DNA of 64,000 bases from Candidatus Amarobacter glycogenicus (lineage in GTDB: Bacteria; Chloroflexota; Dehalococcoidia; Tepidiformales; Tepidiformaceae): contig JADJZF010000011.1 of the NCBI GenBank assembly GCA_016719395.1, positions 139,534-203,533 on the forward strand, in the 5' to 3' direction. Numbering within the stretch: position 1 is the stretch's first letter; each line of letters opens with the position of its first letter. Made by a program: the position numbers and the translations under genes. Positions 29,184 through 40,477 of the stretch are shown here, in pieces. The notes below the pieces were generated by a model that saw nothing but the letters and a program-made list of their open reading frames with translations, was not told the DNA's origin and did not search any database.

Positions 29184-29866
29184 CAGAAAGCCATCGGTTC
29201 GCGGCTGACGAACTCGTAGAGCATGGCCGGCCGGTGCGCACCCTCTTTCGATGTCTGCCCCGTCTCCCGGATGATCCCGAGCCCCTCCACTCGCCGCCGG
29301 AAATTCCGCTTGTCCAGGGACTCGCCCAGGATCGCCTCATACACATGCTGCATCTGCGTCAGGGTGAACCGCCGGGGCAGCAGGCTGTACACGACGTTCG
29401 TGTACTCCAGCTTGTTGCGGAGTCGCTCTTCCGCGTACGCGACAACTCGTTCGTTCTCGAACGCCAGCTGAGGCAACGGGTGCACCGGTTGCCAGGCCGG
29501 GCGCCATTCGGAATCTGCTCGCATCCGTGCCCGCGCCAGGTCCACCAGCGCGAAGTACGTCACGACGATGTCCGCTCGTCCTTCGCCCAGCTGGTCGAAC
29601 GTGTAGAGCTGCTCCAGGAACACGTCCGAGACGCCAGTCTCGTCCTCAAGTTTTCGCTTTGCCGCAGCGTCCAGTGATTCCCCTTCGTGCAGGAAGCCGC
29701 CCGGGAGTGCCCACTGCCCTCGCGATGGCTCCGCCGCGCGCTCAATCAGCAGCACCGAAAGGCTGCCCTGCCGCACCGTGAAAATGACCACCACAACGGC
29801 CGTTGCCACCCTCGAAGTGTAGGGCCTCCCCGCGAAAGGCTCAGGAGGCCCCCCAGCCGCGGACAC
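29183..29866 (-). CDS. NrtR-like Nudix-domain regulator
   Basis: About 227 residues: N-terminal Nudix fold (VATAVVVVIFT..., ALPGGFLHEGES) and a C-terminal winged-helix region (LPRRFTLTQMQHVYEAILGES, then NFRRRVEGLGII). The Nudix box is degenerate: RKLEDETG replaces RExxEExG, losing a key metal-binding Glu, as is common in NrtR-type repressors that bind ADP-ribose-like ligands. GTG at 29866 with GGAGAGGGG upstream is the best start; GTG at 29809 is possible. Leads the modABC transcript and is divergent from the padR gene. Confidence 0.75.
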   Translation of the reverse strand: MSAAGGPPEPFAGRPYTSRVATAVVVVIFTVRQGSLSVLLIERAAEPSRGQWALPGGFLHEGESLDAAAKRKLEDETGVSDVFLEQLYTFDQLGEGRADIVVTYFALVDLARARMRADSEWRPAWQPVHPLPQLAFENERVVAYAEERLRNKLEYTNVVYSLLPRRFTLTQMQHVYEAILGESLDKRNFRRRVEGLGIIRETGQTSKEGAHRPAMLYEFVSREPMAF

Positions 29867-29912
29867 GTTGCCCCTCTCCCGAGTCCTCTCTTCACCGTTG
29901 ACGAAACGAACA

Positions 29913-29925
29913 TATCTTCCTATAA
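29913..29925 (+). promoter_or_regulatory. Copy 1 of TATCTTCCTATAA motif, upstream of padR
   Basis: TATCTTCCTATAA lies 8 bases before the padR GTG start and recurs exactly at 30943-30955 before the third gene of the locus. It contains the half-site CTTCCTAT; the left half is not conserved here. Probable PadR autoregulatory site, perhaps overlapping a TATAAC-type -10. Confidence 0.55.
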
Positions 29926-29933
29926 CACATCCC

Positions 29934-30287
29934 GTGAGACGAAAACCCGGCGCCCTGCTGCCCGTGGAACTCGCCATCCTCGGCGCCGCCCTGGAAGGCG
30001 GTGCTGATGCCGAGTTCTACGGCTACGCCATCGCCAGGCAAATGCAGGCTGGTGATGCGTCGCGGCTCCTCACCTCCCACGGCACCCTCTACAAAGCCCT
30101 CGACCGACTCGTGAAAGCAGGCTTGCTCACCTCCCGTTGGGAGGATGCCCAGGTGGCAGCCGACGAAGAACGCCCGAGGCGCCGGCTCTACCGCCTGACT
30201 GCGGCGGGCGAAAGTGCGCTCCGCCAGGCAGAGCGCGCCGCAGCCTCTGCCTCCGCCGCCTTGGTTGAAGGATTCCAACCACTGTGA
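29934..30287 (+). CDS. PadR family transcriptional regulator
   Basis: 117 residues, GTG start. A single winged-helix domain: LPVELAILGAAL, YGYAIARQM, SHGTLYKALDRLVKAGLL and RRLYRLTAAGESAL are typical of PadR. Likely a repressor of its own small operon. Its stop overlaps the next start (GTGA). Confidence 0.87.
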   Translation: MRRKPGALLPVELAILGAALEGGADAEFYGYAIARQMQAGDASRLLTSHGTLYKALDRLVKAGLLTSRWEDAQVAADEERPRRRLYRLTAAGESALRQAERAAASASAALVEGFQPL

Positions 30288-30937
30288 ACGCAGCCGCGCG
30301 CTTGTCGGCCGGCTTCGCACGGACCTGGACCCGCGCCTACACCCTCGGGCTCGATACCAATGCGAAGACCGACCGGCGCGCGGAGATCGAGTCTGATCTC
30401 TGGGAGCACGGGACGAGCCTCCACTGGTCCGGGCGCGCAGCTCTGGAGATGGCACTGCGCTGCTTCCTGGGCATGCCTGCCGATGCGGCGTGGCGCGCCG
30501 AACAAGCTCGAACCGGCGAGCGGGCCGCAGCCATCATCGCTACCCTCCTCCACCGCGCCGAACGAATCACCGAGTGGGTCGCCCGCCGTGGCCTTCCCGG
30601 CATGACCACCGTGCTCGCCTGGGCGTTCATCGCCGGCGGGCTGTTGCTTACGCTGCTCTTCCCGTTCCAGCCGGAGAAGGGTGCCGGCATGGTCGTCGTC
30701 GGCGGTTGGGGCATAGGTGCAGGGTTGGCCATCCGATGGGGCAAAACGCGCATCCCGAACCGGCCGGTCTCGGGCTTTCTCGCTCTCGCCGCCGGAGCAG
30801 CACCACTGTCGCTGATCCTCCTGGCCACGGTCATCGCTCCGCTCGCCGCACTCGCCGTCCTCACCTTCGAAGGCCGCCGGGCATGGGCGGCCTGGAGGCT
30901 CCCGAAGGAAGCCCTACGGATGAGTGATTCACAATAG
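30284..30937 (+). CDS. Membrane protein of unknown function, PadR operon
   Basis: 217 residues, GTG start coupled to padR. An N-terminal helical cytoplasmic part with IESDLWEHGTSLHW (a motif seen in proteins encoded next to PadR genes) is followed by about three membrane helices (residues 108-130, 135-150, 165-195). No enzyme motif. A membrane-stress or transporter-associated role is plausible from the PadR context only. Confidence 0.7.
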   Translation: MNAAARLSAGFARTWTRAYTLGLDTNAKTDRRAEIESDLWEHGTSLHWSGRAALEMALRCFLGMPADAAWRAEQARTGERAAAIIATLLHRAERITEWVARRGLPGMTTVLAWAFIAGGLLLTLLFPFQPEKGAGMVVVGGWGIGAGLAIRWGKTRIPNRPVSGFLALAAGAAPLSLILLATVIAPLAALAVLTFEGRRAWAAWRLPKEALRMSDSQ

Positions 30938-30953
30938 GAAGCTATCTTCCTAT
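30934..30953 (+). promoter_or_regulatory. Predicted PadR operator (8-bp perfect inverted repeat)
   Basis: ATAGGAAG-CTAT-CTTCCTAT, a perfect dyad followed by AATG, starts inside the last codons of the preceding gene and lies 38 bases ahead of the ATG at 30992. Its right half is the motif repeated upstream of padR at 29913. Confidence 0.7.
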
Positions 30954-30991
30954 AATGCTTCCCGTGGACCTTTCCACGTGGAGGCATCTCG

Positions 30992-31588
30992 ATGCGTCAC
31001 ACGATCCGGAGACTTGTCGGGCGGCTCGTCGCCCTTCCCGCCCGCCAGGCGAGCGCAACCGGCGCCAGGCGGCGCTACCTCCTTAGCGGAGCCGTCGTCG
31101 GCCTCGTCCTCGGTGCTGCCGCCCGCGCGTGGATGCGGACCATCTCAGACGAGCACGTCTTCACCGTTGGCGGCTCACTCTTCATCGTGGCCTTCTTCGC
31201 CGGCATGGGCGCCCTCGCCGGTCTCGCCGCCTGGTGGCGCTGGGGCGCCAGCGGTCCGCGCAGCAGCCTTGCCGTCCGTGCCGCCGCCTTCGCGCCGTTC
31301 GCCTTCCTTGGTCCGTTCATGCTGCTCTTCGTGCCGAGTCTGCTGGCGGCCCTCGTCTCTGGGCACCCGGCCTGGAGGACATGGGCCAGGCGGCTCGCTC
31401 TCGCCGTCGCCGGCGTATTCTTCGGGCTAACCGAACTGATCATCCTCACCGCTGACGTGCCGGGAAACGCCGGCGTCCGCCTTGCGTCAGGCCTGCTCTA
31501 CCTTCCGCTCGCCTATGCCCTCTTCTTCACGAACCGGCTGGCGCTCGATCCGCTCCCGCGCCGCGAGCGCCCCGCTCCGTCGGGATGA
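30992..31588 (+). CDS. Four-to-five-helix membrane protein of unknown function
   Basis: 198 residues. Basic N-terminus, then hydrophobic segments at about 28-45, 57-82, 93-118, 130-155 and 165-180. No catalytic motif is visible. GTGGAGG lies 7 bases before the ATG; a small hairpin (CGTGGA-CCTT-TCCACG, 30963-30978) covers part of that leader. Preceded by the PadR operator, so probably co-regulated with padR. Confidence 0.65.
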   Translation: MRHTIRRLVGRLVALPARQASATGARRRYLLSGAVVGLVLGAAARAWMRTISDEHVFTVGGSLFIVAFFAGMGALAGLAAWWRWGASGPRSSLAVRAAAFAPFAFLGPFMLLFVPSLLAALVSGHPAWRTWARRLALAVAGVFFGLTELIILTADVPGNAGVRLASGLLYLPLAYALFFTNRLALDPLPRRERPAPSG

Positions 31589-31627
31589 CCCAAAACGCCG
31601 CCTCCGGGTACACTGGGAAGTCTGTGC

Positions 31628-31717
31628 GGAGGGGTCGCATAGTGGTCTAGTGCGCCCGCCTGCTAAGCGGGTTCCGGGGTAACTCGGTCGAGGGTTCAAA
31701 TCCCTCCCCCTCCGCCA
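31628..31717 (+). tRNA. tRNA-Ser (anticodon GCU)
   Basis: Class II tRNA of 90 bases: acceptor GGAGGGG/CCCCTCC, anticodon loop CTGCTAA, long variable arm (TTCCGGGGTAACTCGG), T-arm GAGGG-TTCAAAT-CCCTC, discriminator G and encoded CCA. Reads AGC/AGU. Confidence 0.95.
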
Positions 31718-31747
31718 CCTCCCAGTTCTCAAGGTCATCACCCACCC

Positions 31748-33040
31748 ATGCCAGGCCGTTACTACCTTTGGACCGTCGGCTGCCAGATGAACAAGGCAGA
31801 CAGCGAGAAGCTCGCCGCCGGTTTTGATCGCATGGGCCTCAAGCCCACCGAACGCATCGAACGGGCCGACATCGTCGTCATCAATACCTGCAGCGTCCGC
31901 CAGCACGCCGAAGACCGCGCCTACTCCAAGCTCGGCCGCGTCCGCGACCTGAAGAAATCCAACCCCGCCCTGAAAGTCGCCGTCATGGGCTGCATGGTTG
32001 GTCTCAAGACCGGCGACCTTGAAAAACGATTCCCCCAGGTCGATGTCTTCGCACGGCCTCAGCAGTTCGAGCCGATCATCGAGCTCATCGAAGGCCCCAT
32101 CGAGGACCTCGGCGGCGAATTTTGGCCCACCACCTACGCGATCCCCGAAGGCCCCACCGCCTACGTCCCTATCGTCCAAGGCTGCAACAAGTTCTGCACC
32201 TACTGCATCGTTCCCTACCGCCGCGGCCGCGAGAAGAGCCGCCCGATGGACGAGATCGTCCGCGAAGTCGCCTACCTGACGGCTCACGGAGTGCGTGAAG
32301 TCACCCTCCTCGGCCAAACGGTCGAAGCCTACGGTCATGACCTGGCCGAACAGCCCGATCTCGGTGACCTCATGCGCGACCTTTCTGCGCTCGATCGGCT
32401 TCAGCGTATCCGTTTCCTCACCTCCTACCCGAGGGACATGACGCATCGCATCCTCGAGGCCATCGCCGAGTTGCCGAAAGTGATGGAGTGCTTCTCGCTC
32501 CCCGTCCAGGCCGGCAGCAACCGCGTCCTCGATTCCATGCGCCGCGGCTACACCCGCGAGGAGTACATCGAGAAGATCGCTGAGGTCCGATCCCTCATGC
32601 CCCATGCCGGCATCACGACCGACGTGATCGTCGGTTACCCAGGCGAAACCGGCGCCGACTTCGACGAAACCTGCTCCCTCCTCGAAGAACTGCGCTTCGA
32701 CAAGGTCCACGTCGCGGCGTACTCCCCACGTCCCGGCACCATCGCCCGGCGCAAGATGGAAGACGACGTCCCCGCCGAAGTGAAGGCCGCGCGCCTCCAT
32801 CGCGTCGAGGAGATCGAAGAACGAATCTCCCACGAGATCAATTCGACTTACCTCGGCACTGTCCAGCCGATCTTGGTCGAAGCCATCCGCAACGACCAGC
32901 CAAATGGCCGCACTCGCACCGGCAAGCTCGTCCACCTCGATGCCCCCGCCCGGATCGGCAGCATGGTCGACGTCCATATCGAGCACGCCGGACCGTTCTC
33001 CCTTCGCGGCATGCCCGCCGATGCACTCGTACTGGCTTAG
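31748..33040 (+). CDS. miaB: tRNA-2-methylthio-N6-isopentenyladenosine synthase MiaB
   Basis: Radical-SAM methylthiotransferase, 430 residues. The N-terminal UPF0004 domain supplies Cys12, Cys48 and Cys82 for the auxiliary 4Fe-4S cluster; the radical-SAM motif is CNKFCTYC at 146-153, and a TRAM domain closes the protein (RTGKLVHLDAPARIGSMVDV). GREKSRP and TLLGQTVEAYG favour MiaB over RimO or MtaB. Thiomethylates A37 of tRNAs reading UNN codons. Intact frame, 30 bases after tRNA-Ser. Confidence 0.93.
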   Translation: MPGRYYLWTVGCQMNKADSEKLAAGFDRMGLKPTERIERADIVVINTCSVRQHAEDRAYSKLGRVRDLKKSNPALKVAVMGCMVGLKTGDLEKRFPQVDVFARPQQFEPIIELIEGPIEDLGGEFWPTTYAIPEGPTAYVPIVQGCNKFCTYCIVPYRRGREKSRPMDEIVREVAYLTAHGVREVTLLGQTVEAYGHDLAEQPDLGDLMRDLSALDRLQRIRFLTSYPRDMTHRILEAIAELPKVMECFSLPVQAGSNRVLDSMRRGYTREEYIEKIAEVRSLMPHAGITTDVIVGYPGETGADFDETCSLLEELRFDKVHVAAYSPRPGTIARRKMEDDVPAEVKAARLHRVEEIEERISHEINSTYLGTVQPILVEAIRNDQPNGRTRTGKLVHLDAPARIGSMVDVHIEHAGPFSLRGMPADALVLA

Positions 33041-33066
33041 GCTCCCGCCCCCGCGCTTCCGCTCGC

Positions 33067-33915
33067 CTAATTCTCTGCCCAATCGATCGTCACCGAGTTC
33101 CGGTCGTTCGGGTCGACGCGCACATTCAGCGACGAACCCTCGATCAGCAGGCTGACCAGCGAGGACCGCACAAGCGTCGGAATCGTCACGCGGTATGGCA
33201 CGCCCCCAACAGGCTGGACTTCCACCTCGAGCTCCAGCAGCCGCTGATTCGCGGCCGTCGCTCCGCGGTCCCGCTTCCGCACGATGGATGCCCGCTCAAG
33301 GACGAGGTCCGGCCCGGGTTCCGGCGCTGGCGCCGGCGGCGAGGCAGTCGATGCGACTCCGGCGGCTGTCATCGATGGATTCGTCCGCTCCACCGCATCT
33401 TCGCCCTTCATGAGCGTTGCGTTCCGCAGGACCTCTTCGTCGATGGCGATCCCCATCGACTTCAGGTACGCGCTGAGTCCCGCCGGGTCAGTGGGCACGT
33501 CGCGCCCCTGCCGTTGGCCGCGCAGGTCAATGACGCGGTGCTGAACGGTCACGTTCGGGCTGTTCGCCGGGTCGACTTCGATTCCGAACGGTTTCAGGAA
33601 GCCCGCAATGCTATCGGCCGCGTCGCCGGGCCCAGCGCCGCTGCCGATGCTCGACACCAACGACCGCGTCTTGCGGATCGCGAACTCGGTGGCAGCGGAC
33701 GAAATCAGGCCCGCCCCAATGAAAGCCACGCCCATCGTCACGAACGTCGTCTGCGCCCCCGCTGTCGCTCCCGAGCAGTCGCCGTACTGGCAAGCCGAAG
33801 TCTCATCCAGCCAGGCTGTGAACGCATCACTGAGCCCCAGCACCAGGAATCCCGCGCCGAGCGCAACGAACAGCACGCCCATCCCATGGCCGATGACCCG
33901 TCCCATCGTCGACAT
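33067..33915 (-). CDS. Membrane protein of unknown function with two N-terminal helices
   Basis: 282 residues from ATG 33915 (GGGGAG upstream); GTG at 33921 is possible. Helices at about 6-32 and 53-76 frame a short loop with two Cys (CQYGDC). The rest is soluble: a region with VQHRVIDLRGQ, a Pro/Ala linker (about 185-200) and a C-terminal beta-rich domain (LELEVEVQPVGGVPYRVTIPT). No family recognised. Convergent with miaB, 26 bases away. Confidence 0.7.
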   Translation of the reverse strand: MSTMGRVIGHGMGVLFVALGAGFLVLGLSDAFTAWLDETSACQYGDCSGATAGAQTTFVTMGVAFIGAGLISSAATEFAIRKTRSLVSSIGSGAGPGDAADSIAGFLKPFGIEVDPANSPNVTVQHRVIDLRGQRQGRDVPTDPAGLSAYLKSMGIAIDEEVLRNATLMKGEDAVERTNPSMTAAGVASTASPPAPAPEPGPDLVLERASIVRKRDRGATAANQRLLELEVEVQPVGGVPYRVTIPTLVRSSLVSLLIEGSSLNVRVDPNDRNSVTIDWAEN

Positions 33916-34017
33916 ACGCACTCCCCAGGGAAGTCCCCGCCGGTTAGACCGGCATCGCGAAGGGATCTTACGGCTTCGGAACCGCTACTATCCGCTCACA
34001 ACTTTCGGAGGAATACC

Positions 34018-34770
34018 GTGAAATTCGAAGACATCAAGAAGGTCGGCGTCCTCGGCGGCGGCATCATGGGCGGCGGCATCGCCCAGACCTACGCCGTCGC
34101 CGGTTACCAGGTCGCCGTCTGCGACATCAACGACGACGCCATCACCGCAACGAAGCATGCGGTCTTCGATGGCAAATGGGGCATCAAGCGCGGCGTCGAA
34201 CGCGGCAAGATCCCGTTCGACGATGCCGTCGCCGCCATGGGCCGCGTCTCCTTCGGCACCGACCACGGCGTCCTTGCGGACTGCGACTACATCATCGAGG
34301 CCATTCCCGAGAAGCTCGAACTCAAGCAGCAGGTGCTCGCCGCCCTCGACAAAGTCGTGAAGCCAGAAGCCATCTTCGCTTCCAACACCTCGGGATTCGT
34401 CATCGAGGAAGTAGCCCGGGACGTCTCCGAGGCCCGCAAGAAGCTGTTCATCGGCATGCACTTCTCGAACCCCGTCACCACCATGCGCATGTGCGAAATC
34501 ATCTACACGCCTCAATCCGCCCAGGACACCATCGATGCCGGCGTCAAGCTCGGCGAAGCTGGCGGCAAGGCCGTCTCACTCGTGAAGGACACGCCCGGGA
34601 CCTACGGTTTCCTCCTGAACCGGATCTTCGGCGCTGCCGCTCGCGAGGCCCGCGCCATCGCCGAGCAAGGCATCGCCACGAAGGAAGACATCGATAAGGC
34701 CATGATCACCGGCCGAAACTGGCCCTCTGGCTTCTTCGGCGCCCGCGGCGGCATCGGCAAGGAGTGGTAG
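34018..34770 (+). CDS. 3-hydroxyacyl-CoA dehydrogenase family protein
   Basis: 250 residues, GTG start with GGAGGAA ahead. Rossmann loop GVLGGGIMGGGIAQ, ASNTSGFVIEE with the catalytic Ser/Asn region, GMHFSNPV with His of the His-Glu dyad, and NRIFGAAAREA in the C-terminal domain. Related to 3-hydroxybutyryl-CoA dehydrogenase, which interconverts acetoacetyl-CoA and 3-hydroxybutyryl-CoA. The C-terminal domain ends about 30 residues earlier than usual, at IGKEW; the reading frame shows no break there. Confidence 0.82.
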   Translation: MKFEDIKKVGVLGGGIMGGGIAQTYAVAGYQVAVCDINDDAITATKHAVFDGKWGIKRGVERGKIPFDDAVAAMGRVSFGTDHGVLADCDYIIEAIPEKLELKQQVLAALDKVVKPEAIFASNTSGFVIEEVARDVSEARKKLFIGMHFSNPVTTMRMCEIIYTPQSAQDTIDAGVKLGEAGGKAVSLVKDTPGTYGFLLNRIFGAAAREARAIAEQGIATKEDIDKAMITGRNWPSGFFGARGGIGKEW

Positions 34771-34850
34771 GCGGCCGCCCCCGCTGACCTTCGTCCCGCG
34801 GTTTGTACCGGGTGTGGATGTGGACGCATTCAACTCCAGGAGGCTCGGGC

Positions 34851-35649
34851 ATGCCCTGGATCGAAGTAGGCGAAACGGACATCTACTACCAGGAGGAGGG
34901 CGCCGGCCAACCCCTCGTCTTCCTCCATGGCAACACCTCCTGCGGCGAGGCGTGGTGGCAGCAGTTCGCCCACTTCCGCGACCGTTTCCGCTGCATTGCC
35001 TACGACAGCGTGAACCACGGCCACTCCTCGAACTCCCCACGCGATGCCGATGAGCCCGACCGCGCCGACGAACTCGAACGGTTCCTGGCCGCCCTGGGCA
35101 TCTCCCGGCCGATACTCGCCGGCAACTCCATGGGCGGAACACGCTCACGCGCTGGGCTACCCGGCACCCGGGCGATGCGCTCGCCCTCATCCTCCGGCGC
35201 CGGCGTCGCCCGTGCCGGTCAGCCCGGCGCCACGCCGCCGCTTCAGCAGCCGCTAAGCCCCGACGTGCTCTTTCTCCCCATCGGCGACTCCTCACCGATG
35301 GCTTCAAACAGAAGCCAGCCGCGGATGTTCGAGCGCTATCTCCGGATCCGCTCAACCGCGACGCGTCTGGAGGCGATGCGTTACCCTCGCCGTCCGCCCG
35401 AAGACCCTCGCCGAACGCGAAGGAATGGCCGGACGCGTCACTGCGATCACGTCGCCGATGTGCATCATCGTCGGGGCCCTCGATCCGGCCGTTCCCCGCT
35501 GCGAGACGTTGCATGAGTTGGTCCCCGGTTCCAACTACCACGCCATCGCCGGGGCGCCCCACAACGTCTACTACGAAGCGGCCGAACCCTACAACGCCAT
35601 CGTCGACGCCTTCCTCGCGAACGTGATGGCGGCAGTGCGAGCAGGCTAA
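34851..35649 (+). CDS. Alpha/beta hydrolase, frame-broken
   Basis: Starts at ATG 34851 after CAGGAGG. LVFLHGN, nucleophile Ser in GNSMGG, acid in GALDP and His in GAPHNVYYE form the catalytic set, but these lie in different frames: the N-terminal part reads to about 35140, LTRWATRHPGDALALIL continues in another frame, and the C-terminus from about 35430 reads in a third. At least two or three indels lie between 35140 and 35430. Function beyond hydrolase fold unknown. Confidence 0.7.
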
Positions 35650-35726
35650 CTTCGTTCCTCGAACCACCAGGTTGGGGGCTCACAAAGGACTTCCACCGAC
35701 TCCCAAGCATGTGGGTGAGGCAGGCC

Positions 35727-36508
35727 CTACCCCGCCTCGCTCGTATCGATCTTCGTCGTGCTGCGCCGGTCCCTGAACTTCGCCTTCAGGTAGTCCCGGT
35801 TCATCTTCGCGATGAAGTCGATGCTGATCCCCTTCGGGCACGCGGCCTCGCACTCGGCGTAGTTCGTGCAGCTCCCGAAGTACTCCTCCATCGTGTCGAC
35901 CATCGCCACCGTCCGGCTCCAGCGCTCTGGCTGCCCCTGGGGCAGCAGGTTCAGGTGGGCCAGCTTCGCCGCCGTGAACAGCTGCCCCGCGCCGTTCGGG
36001 CAGGCCGCCACGCACGCGCCGCAACCGATGCACGCCGCCGCCTCGAACGCCTGGTCGGCTACCGGTTTCGGGATCAGGATCTCGTTGCCGTCTCGCGCTG
36101 CCCCCGTCGGCGCCGCGATGTGGCCGCCGGCCTGGATGATCGCGTCGAACGCCGACCGGTCCACCACCAGGTCCTTGATCACGGGGAACGAGGTCGACCG
36201 CCACGGCTCGACCGTGATCGTGTCGCCGCTCTTGAAGTTCCGCATGTGCAGCTGGCACGTCGTCGTCATCTTCTTCGGGCCGTGCGGCACCCCGTTGATC
36301 ACCACCCCGCACGAACCGCAGATGCCTTCCCGGCAGTCGTGGTCGAACGCGATCGGTTCCTTGTTCTGCGCGATCAGGTCTTCGTTGACCACGTCGAGCA
36401 TCTCGAGGAACGACATGTCCTCGTCGATATCGTTCGGGCTGTAGGTCTCGAAGCGCCCTTCGTCGTTCGGGCCGTTCTGGCGCCAGACCTTGAGGAGGAG
36501 GTTGAGGC

Positions 36509-36512
<4 letters not shown>
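35727..36512 (-). CDS. sdhB: Succinate dehydrogenase iron-sulfur subunit SdhB
   Basis: 261 residues. The 2Fe-2S cysteines are Cys60, Cys65, Cys68 and Cys86 (CREGICGSC); the later clusters use [12 protein letters not shown] and [12 protein letters not shown]. Transfers electrons from SdhA to the membrane cytochrome. ATG overlaps the sdhA stop (ATGA). Last gene of sdhCAB. Confidence 0.93.
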
Positions 36513-38425
<1,913 letters not shown>

Positions 38426-38435
38426 AGCGGCCCCC

Positions 38436-39179
38436 TTACTCCACGATCCCGGTCATCACGGCGATCGGGAACGAAACGTTGCCGATGACAATCAGTGCCG
38501 CGAATCCGATAGCGAACATCCGCCGCCAGTCGTTGAAGCGCGGGTTTGCCCAGCCGAGCGACTGGAACAGGCTCCACGCGCCGTGATAGATGTGAATGCC
38601 CAGCAGCAGGTTCGCGATGATGTACACCACCGCCACCGGCTCGCGCTGGAAGCTTGCAACCAGGTTCTCGTACGGCTGGCCGCGCGTGAACGAATCCGTC
38701 GCCGCGCCGTTCGTCCCCCAGGTCAGGTCCATCAGGTGGAAGACCAGGTAGAGGCCGACGATGATCCCGCTCCAGCGCATCGTCCGCGCCGCGTAATTCG
38801 CCGCCACGTAGCTGCGCCCGCCCTTGTAGCCAACCGTCCGCGATTGCCGGTTCATCAGCGTCAGCGTCGCCGCCGAATGGATGTGCAGCACGAACGCGAG
38901 GATGAGCCCGGCGCGAAGGATCCAGAGCGCGCCCGTGTGCGGCAGGATCGGCTCGCCGATCGTCCGCAGGTACTCGCCGTAGTGGTTCATGTGCTCGGCG
39001 TCCTGGTACGTATGCAGGTTGCCCAGCATGTGCGCCAGCACGAACCCCAGGAGCATGATCCCCGTGACGGCCATCACGGCCTTCTTCCCGATCGCCGACC
39101 CGTAGAAGTCCAGCAACCAGAAACGTGGCCGTATCCTGCGCTGCCGCAACGGCTGCGCGACGCGTGAACCAGTGAGCAT
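38436..39179 (-). CDS. sdhC: Succinate dehydrogenase cytochrome b558 subunit SdhC
   Basis: 247 residues with five membrane helices and several His in helices ([37 protein letters not shown]) suited to two b hemes. A single large cytochrome subunit replaces SdhC+SdhD, the B-type architecture. ATG at 39179 after GGGAGG; the GTG 6 bases earlier is also in frame. First gene of the operon, 10 bases before sdhA. Confidence 0.9.
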   Translation of the reverse strand: MLTGSRVAQPLRQRRIRPRFWLLDFYGSAIGKKAVMAVTGIMLLGFVLAHMLGNLHTYQDAEHMNHYGEYLRTIGEPILPHTGALWILRAGLILAFVLHIHSAATLTLMNRQSRTVGYKGGRSYVAANYAARTMRWSGIIVGLYLVFHLMDLTWGTNGAATDSFTRGQPYENLVASFQREPVAVVYIIANLLLGIHIYHGAWSLFQSLGWANPRFNDWRRMFAIGFAALIVIGNVSFPIAVMTGIVE

Positions 39180-39360
39180 GCCCACCCTCCCGAACGTGTC
39201 CCTGTCAGACGGTTAGGGGCGGCCCGGCGTCCGCAAGCCAGGCAAAGCACGGACCAAGCCGTAAACGCGGCCTTACCGTTGTCCCACCGGGAATCCTAGC
39301 CCCGTGTCATGGGGCCAGCAATGCAGAGTCATTCATTCGAGCTATAGAACGTTGCCCCAC

Positions 39361-39844
39361 CTATCGATTCGTTGATTCGACCAATCGATGCCAGCGGAGG
39401 ATCCCGACCACCGATTTCGCGTCGGAGATCTCTCCCGATTCGATCGCCTCCAGCGCCTCGTCCGGCGTCAGCGTCTCGATCTCGATATCTTCGTCGTCGT
39501 CCGCTGCGAGCGACGACGGCTCCAGCCCGGAGCACACGAACAGGTAGATGTACTCGGTCGTGTAGCCCGGCGCCACGAAAAGCCCCCAGCGGCTCGATCT
39601 TCCCGGGCCTCTGGTCCACTTCCTCCTGGAGCTCGCGCGAAACCGCGGAGAGCGGCTCCTCGCCGGCTTCCAGCGTCCCTGCGGGCAGTTCCAGCAAGCG
39701 CCTTCCCGCGGCGTGGCGGTACTGCGTCACCAGCAGCAGGTTCCCCTCCGCGGTGACCGGCACCATCGCTACGGCGCCGGGATGCCGGATCGTCTCGCGA
39801 TACGCGATCACCCCGCCGTCCATCTCGATCGTGTCGAGGCTCAC
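39361..39844 (-). CDS. Nudix hydrolase (ADP-ribose pyrophosphatase type), frame-broken
   Basis: N-terminal GGVIAYRETIRHPGAVAMV and the Nudix box GTLEAGEEPLSAVSRELQEE match NudF-like enzymes that cleave ADP-ribose. After ...KIEPLGAF the frame is lost in a TTTT run near 39580; the protein resumes as APGYTTEYIYLFVCSGLEP and ends KSVVGILRWHRLVESTNR. About 160 residues when repaired. Cytoplasmic housekeeping enzyme. Confidence 0.82.
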
Positions 39845-39945
39845 GTTGAAGAGGCGGCCCGCATAGGCCGTTTCCGGAAGAAATCAGTCGAGGTCAGGCA
39901 TGGACCGATTGTCGAGGCCGCACGGCCGCCTTGTCGATTGACCTC

Positions 39946-40473
39946 CTACTCCAGTTCCAACCCCAGCGTGAGGATGTTCGGGATCGTCTCCGGCAGCGAA
40001 GAGTAGGGCGCCACCTCCCGGAAGCCGGCTCGCCGGTACATAGCGATGGCGGTCTCCATGTGTCCGGCTGCGGTTTCGAGCCACATCCGACGGGCGCCGA
40101 GTTCGCGGGCCGTTGCGATAGCCGCCTCCAGGAGCGCCGGGGCGAGTCCGTTCCCGCGCGCCCCGGGAGTCACCCACACCCGTCGTAACTCCGCGGTGTC
40201 CGCCGTCATCATGTGGATGCCCGACGTTCCCGCGGGCTTGCCGCCTGCGTATCCCAGCAGGAACCGGCCCGCTGGTGGCTGGTAGAAGTCGCGCAGCGAG
40301 TCGAGCTCTTCGTTCGAATCGTGCTGGTGCGTCCGGGCATCGAGCGCAACGGCCTCAGCCAGCCACGCGATCAGTTCGCCCGTGAGCCTGCGGGCGTCCA
40401 GCCACTCGCTCTCGCTGGCGGCGGGCGAGACCCGGATCGCGGGCCCTGTGGACGCGGGACGGGAAGCGGACAT
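39946..40473 (-). CDS. GNAT family N-acetyltransferase (paralogue 1)
   Basis: 175 residues. SEWLDARRLTGELIAWLAEAV starts the fold; acetyl-CoA binding motif ELRRVWVTPGARGNGLAPALL (R/Q-x-x-G-x-G/A variant RGNGLA) and MYRRAGF at the end are regular. Very similar along its length to the GNAT at 41105-41629. Four bases separate it from the TetR stop, so it is probably co-transcribed with and controlled by TetR. Acceptor substrate unknown. Confidence 0.85.
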   Translation of the reverse strand: MSASRPASTGPAIRVSPAASESEWLDARRLTGELIAWLAEAVALDARTHQHDSNEELDSLRDFYQPPAGRFLLGYAGGKPAGTSGIHMMTADTAELRRVWVTPGARGNGLAPALLEAAIATARELGARRMWLETAAGHMETAIAMYRRAGFREVAPYSSLPETIPNILTLGLELE

Positions 40474-40477
40474 GGCA

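Noticed and set aside
31487..33082. A 531-codon open frame opposite miaB and tRNA-Ser.
   Set aside because: Runs through a tRNA and an intact conserved gene; Asp/Gly/Val-rich shadow without motifs.
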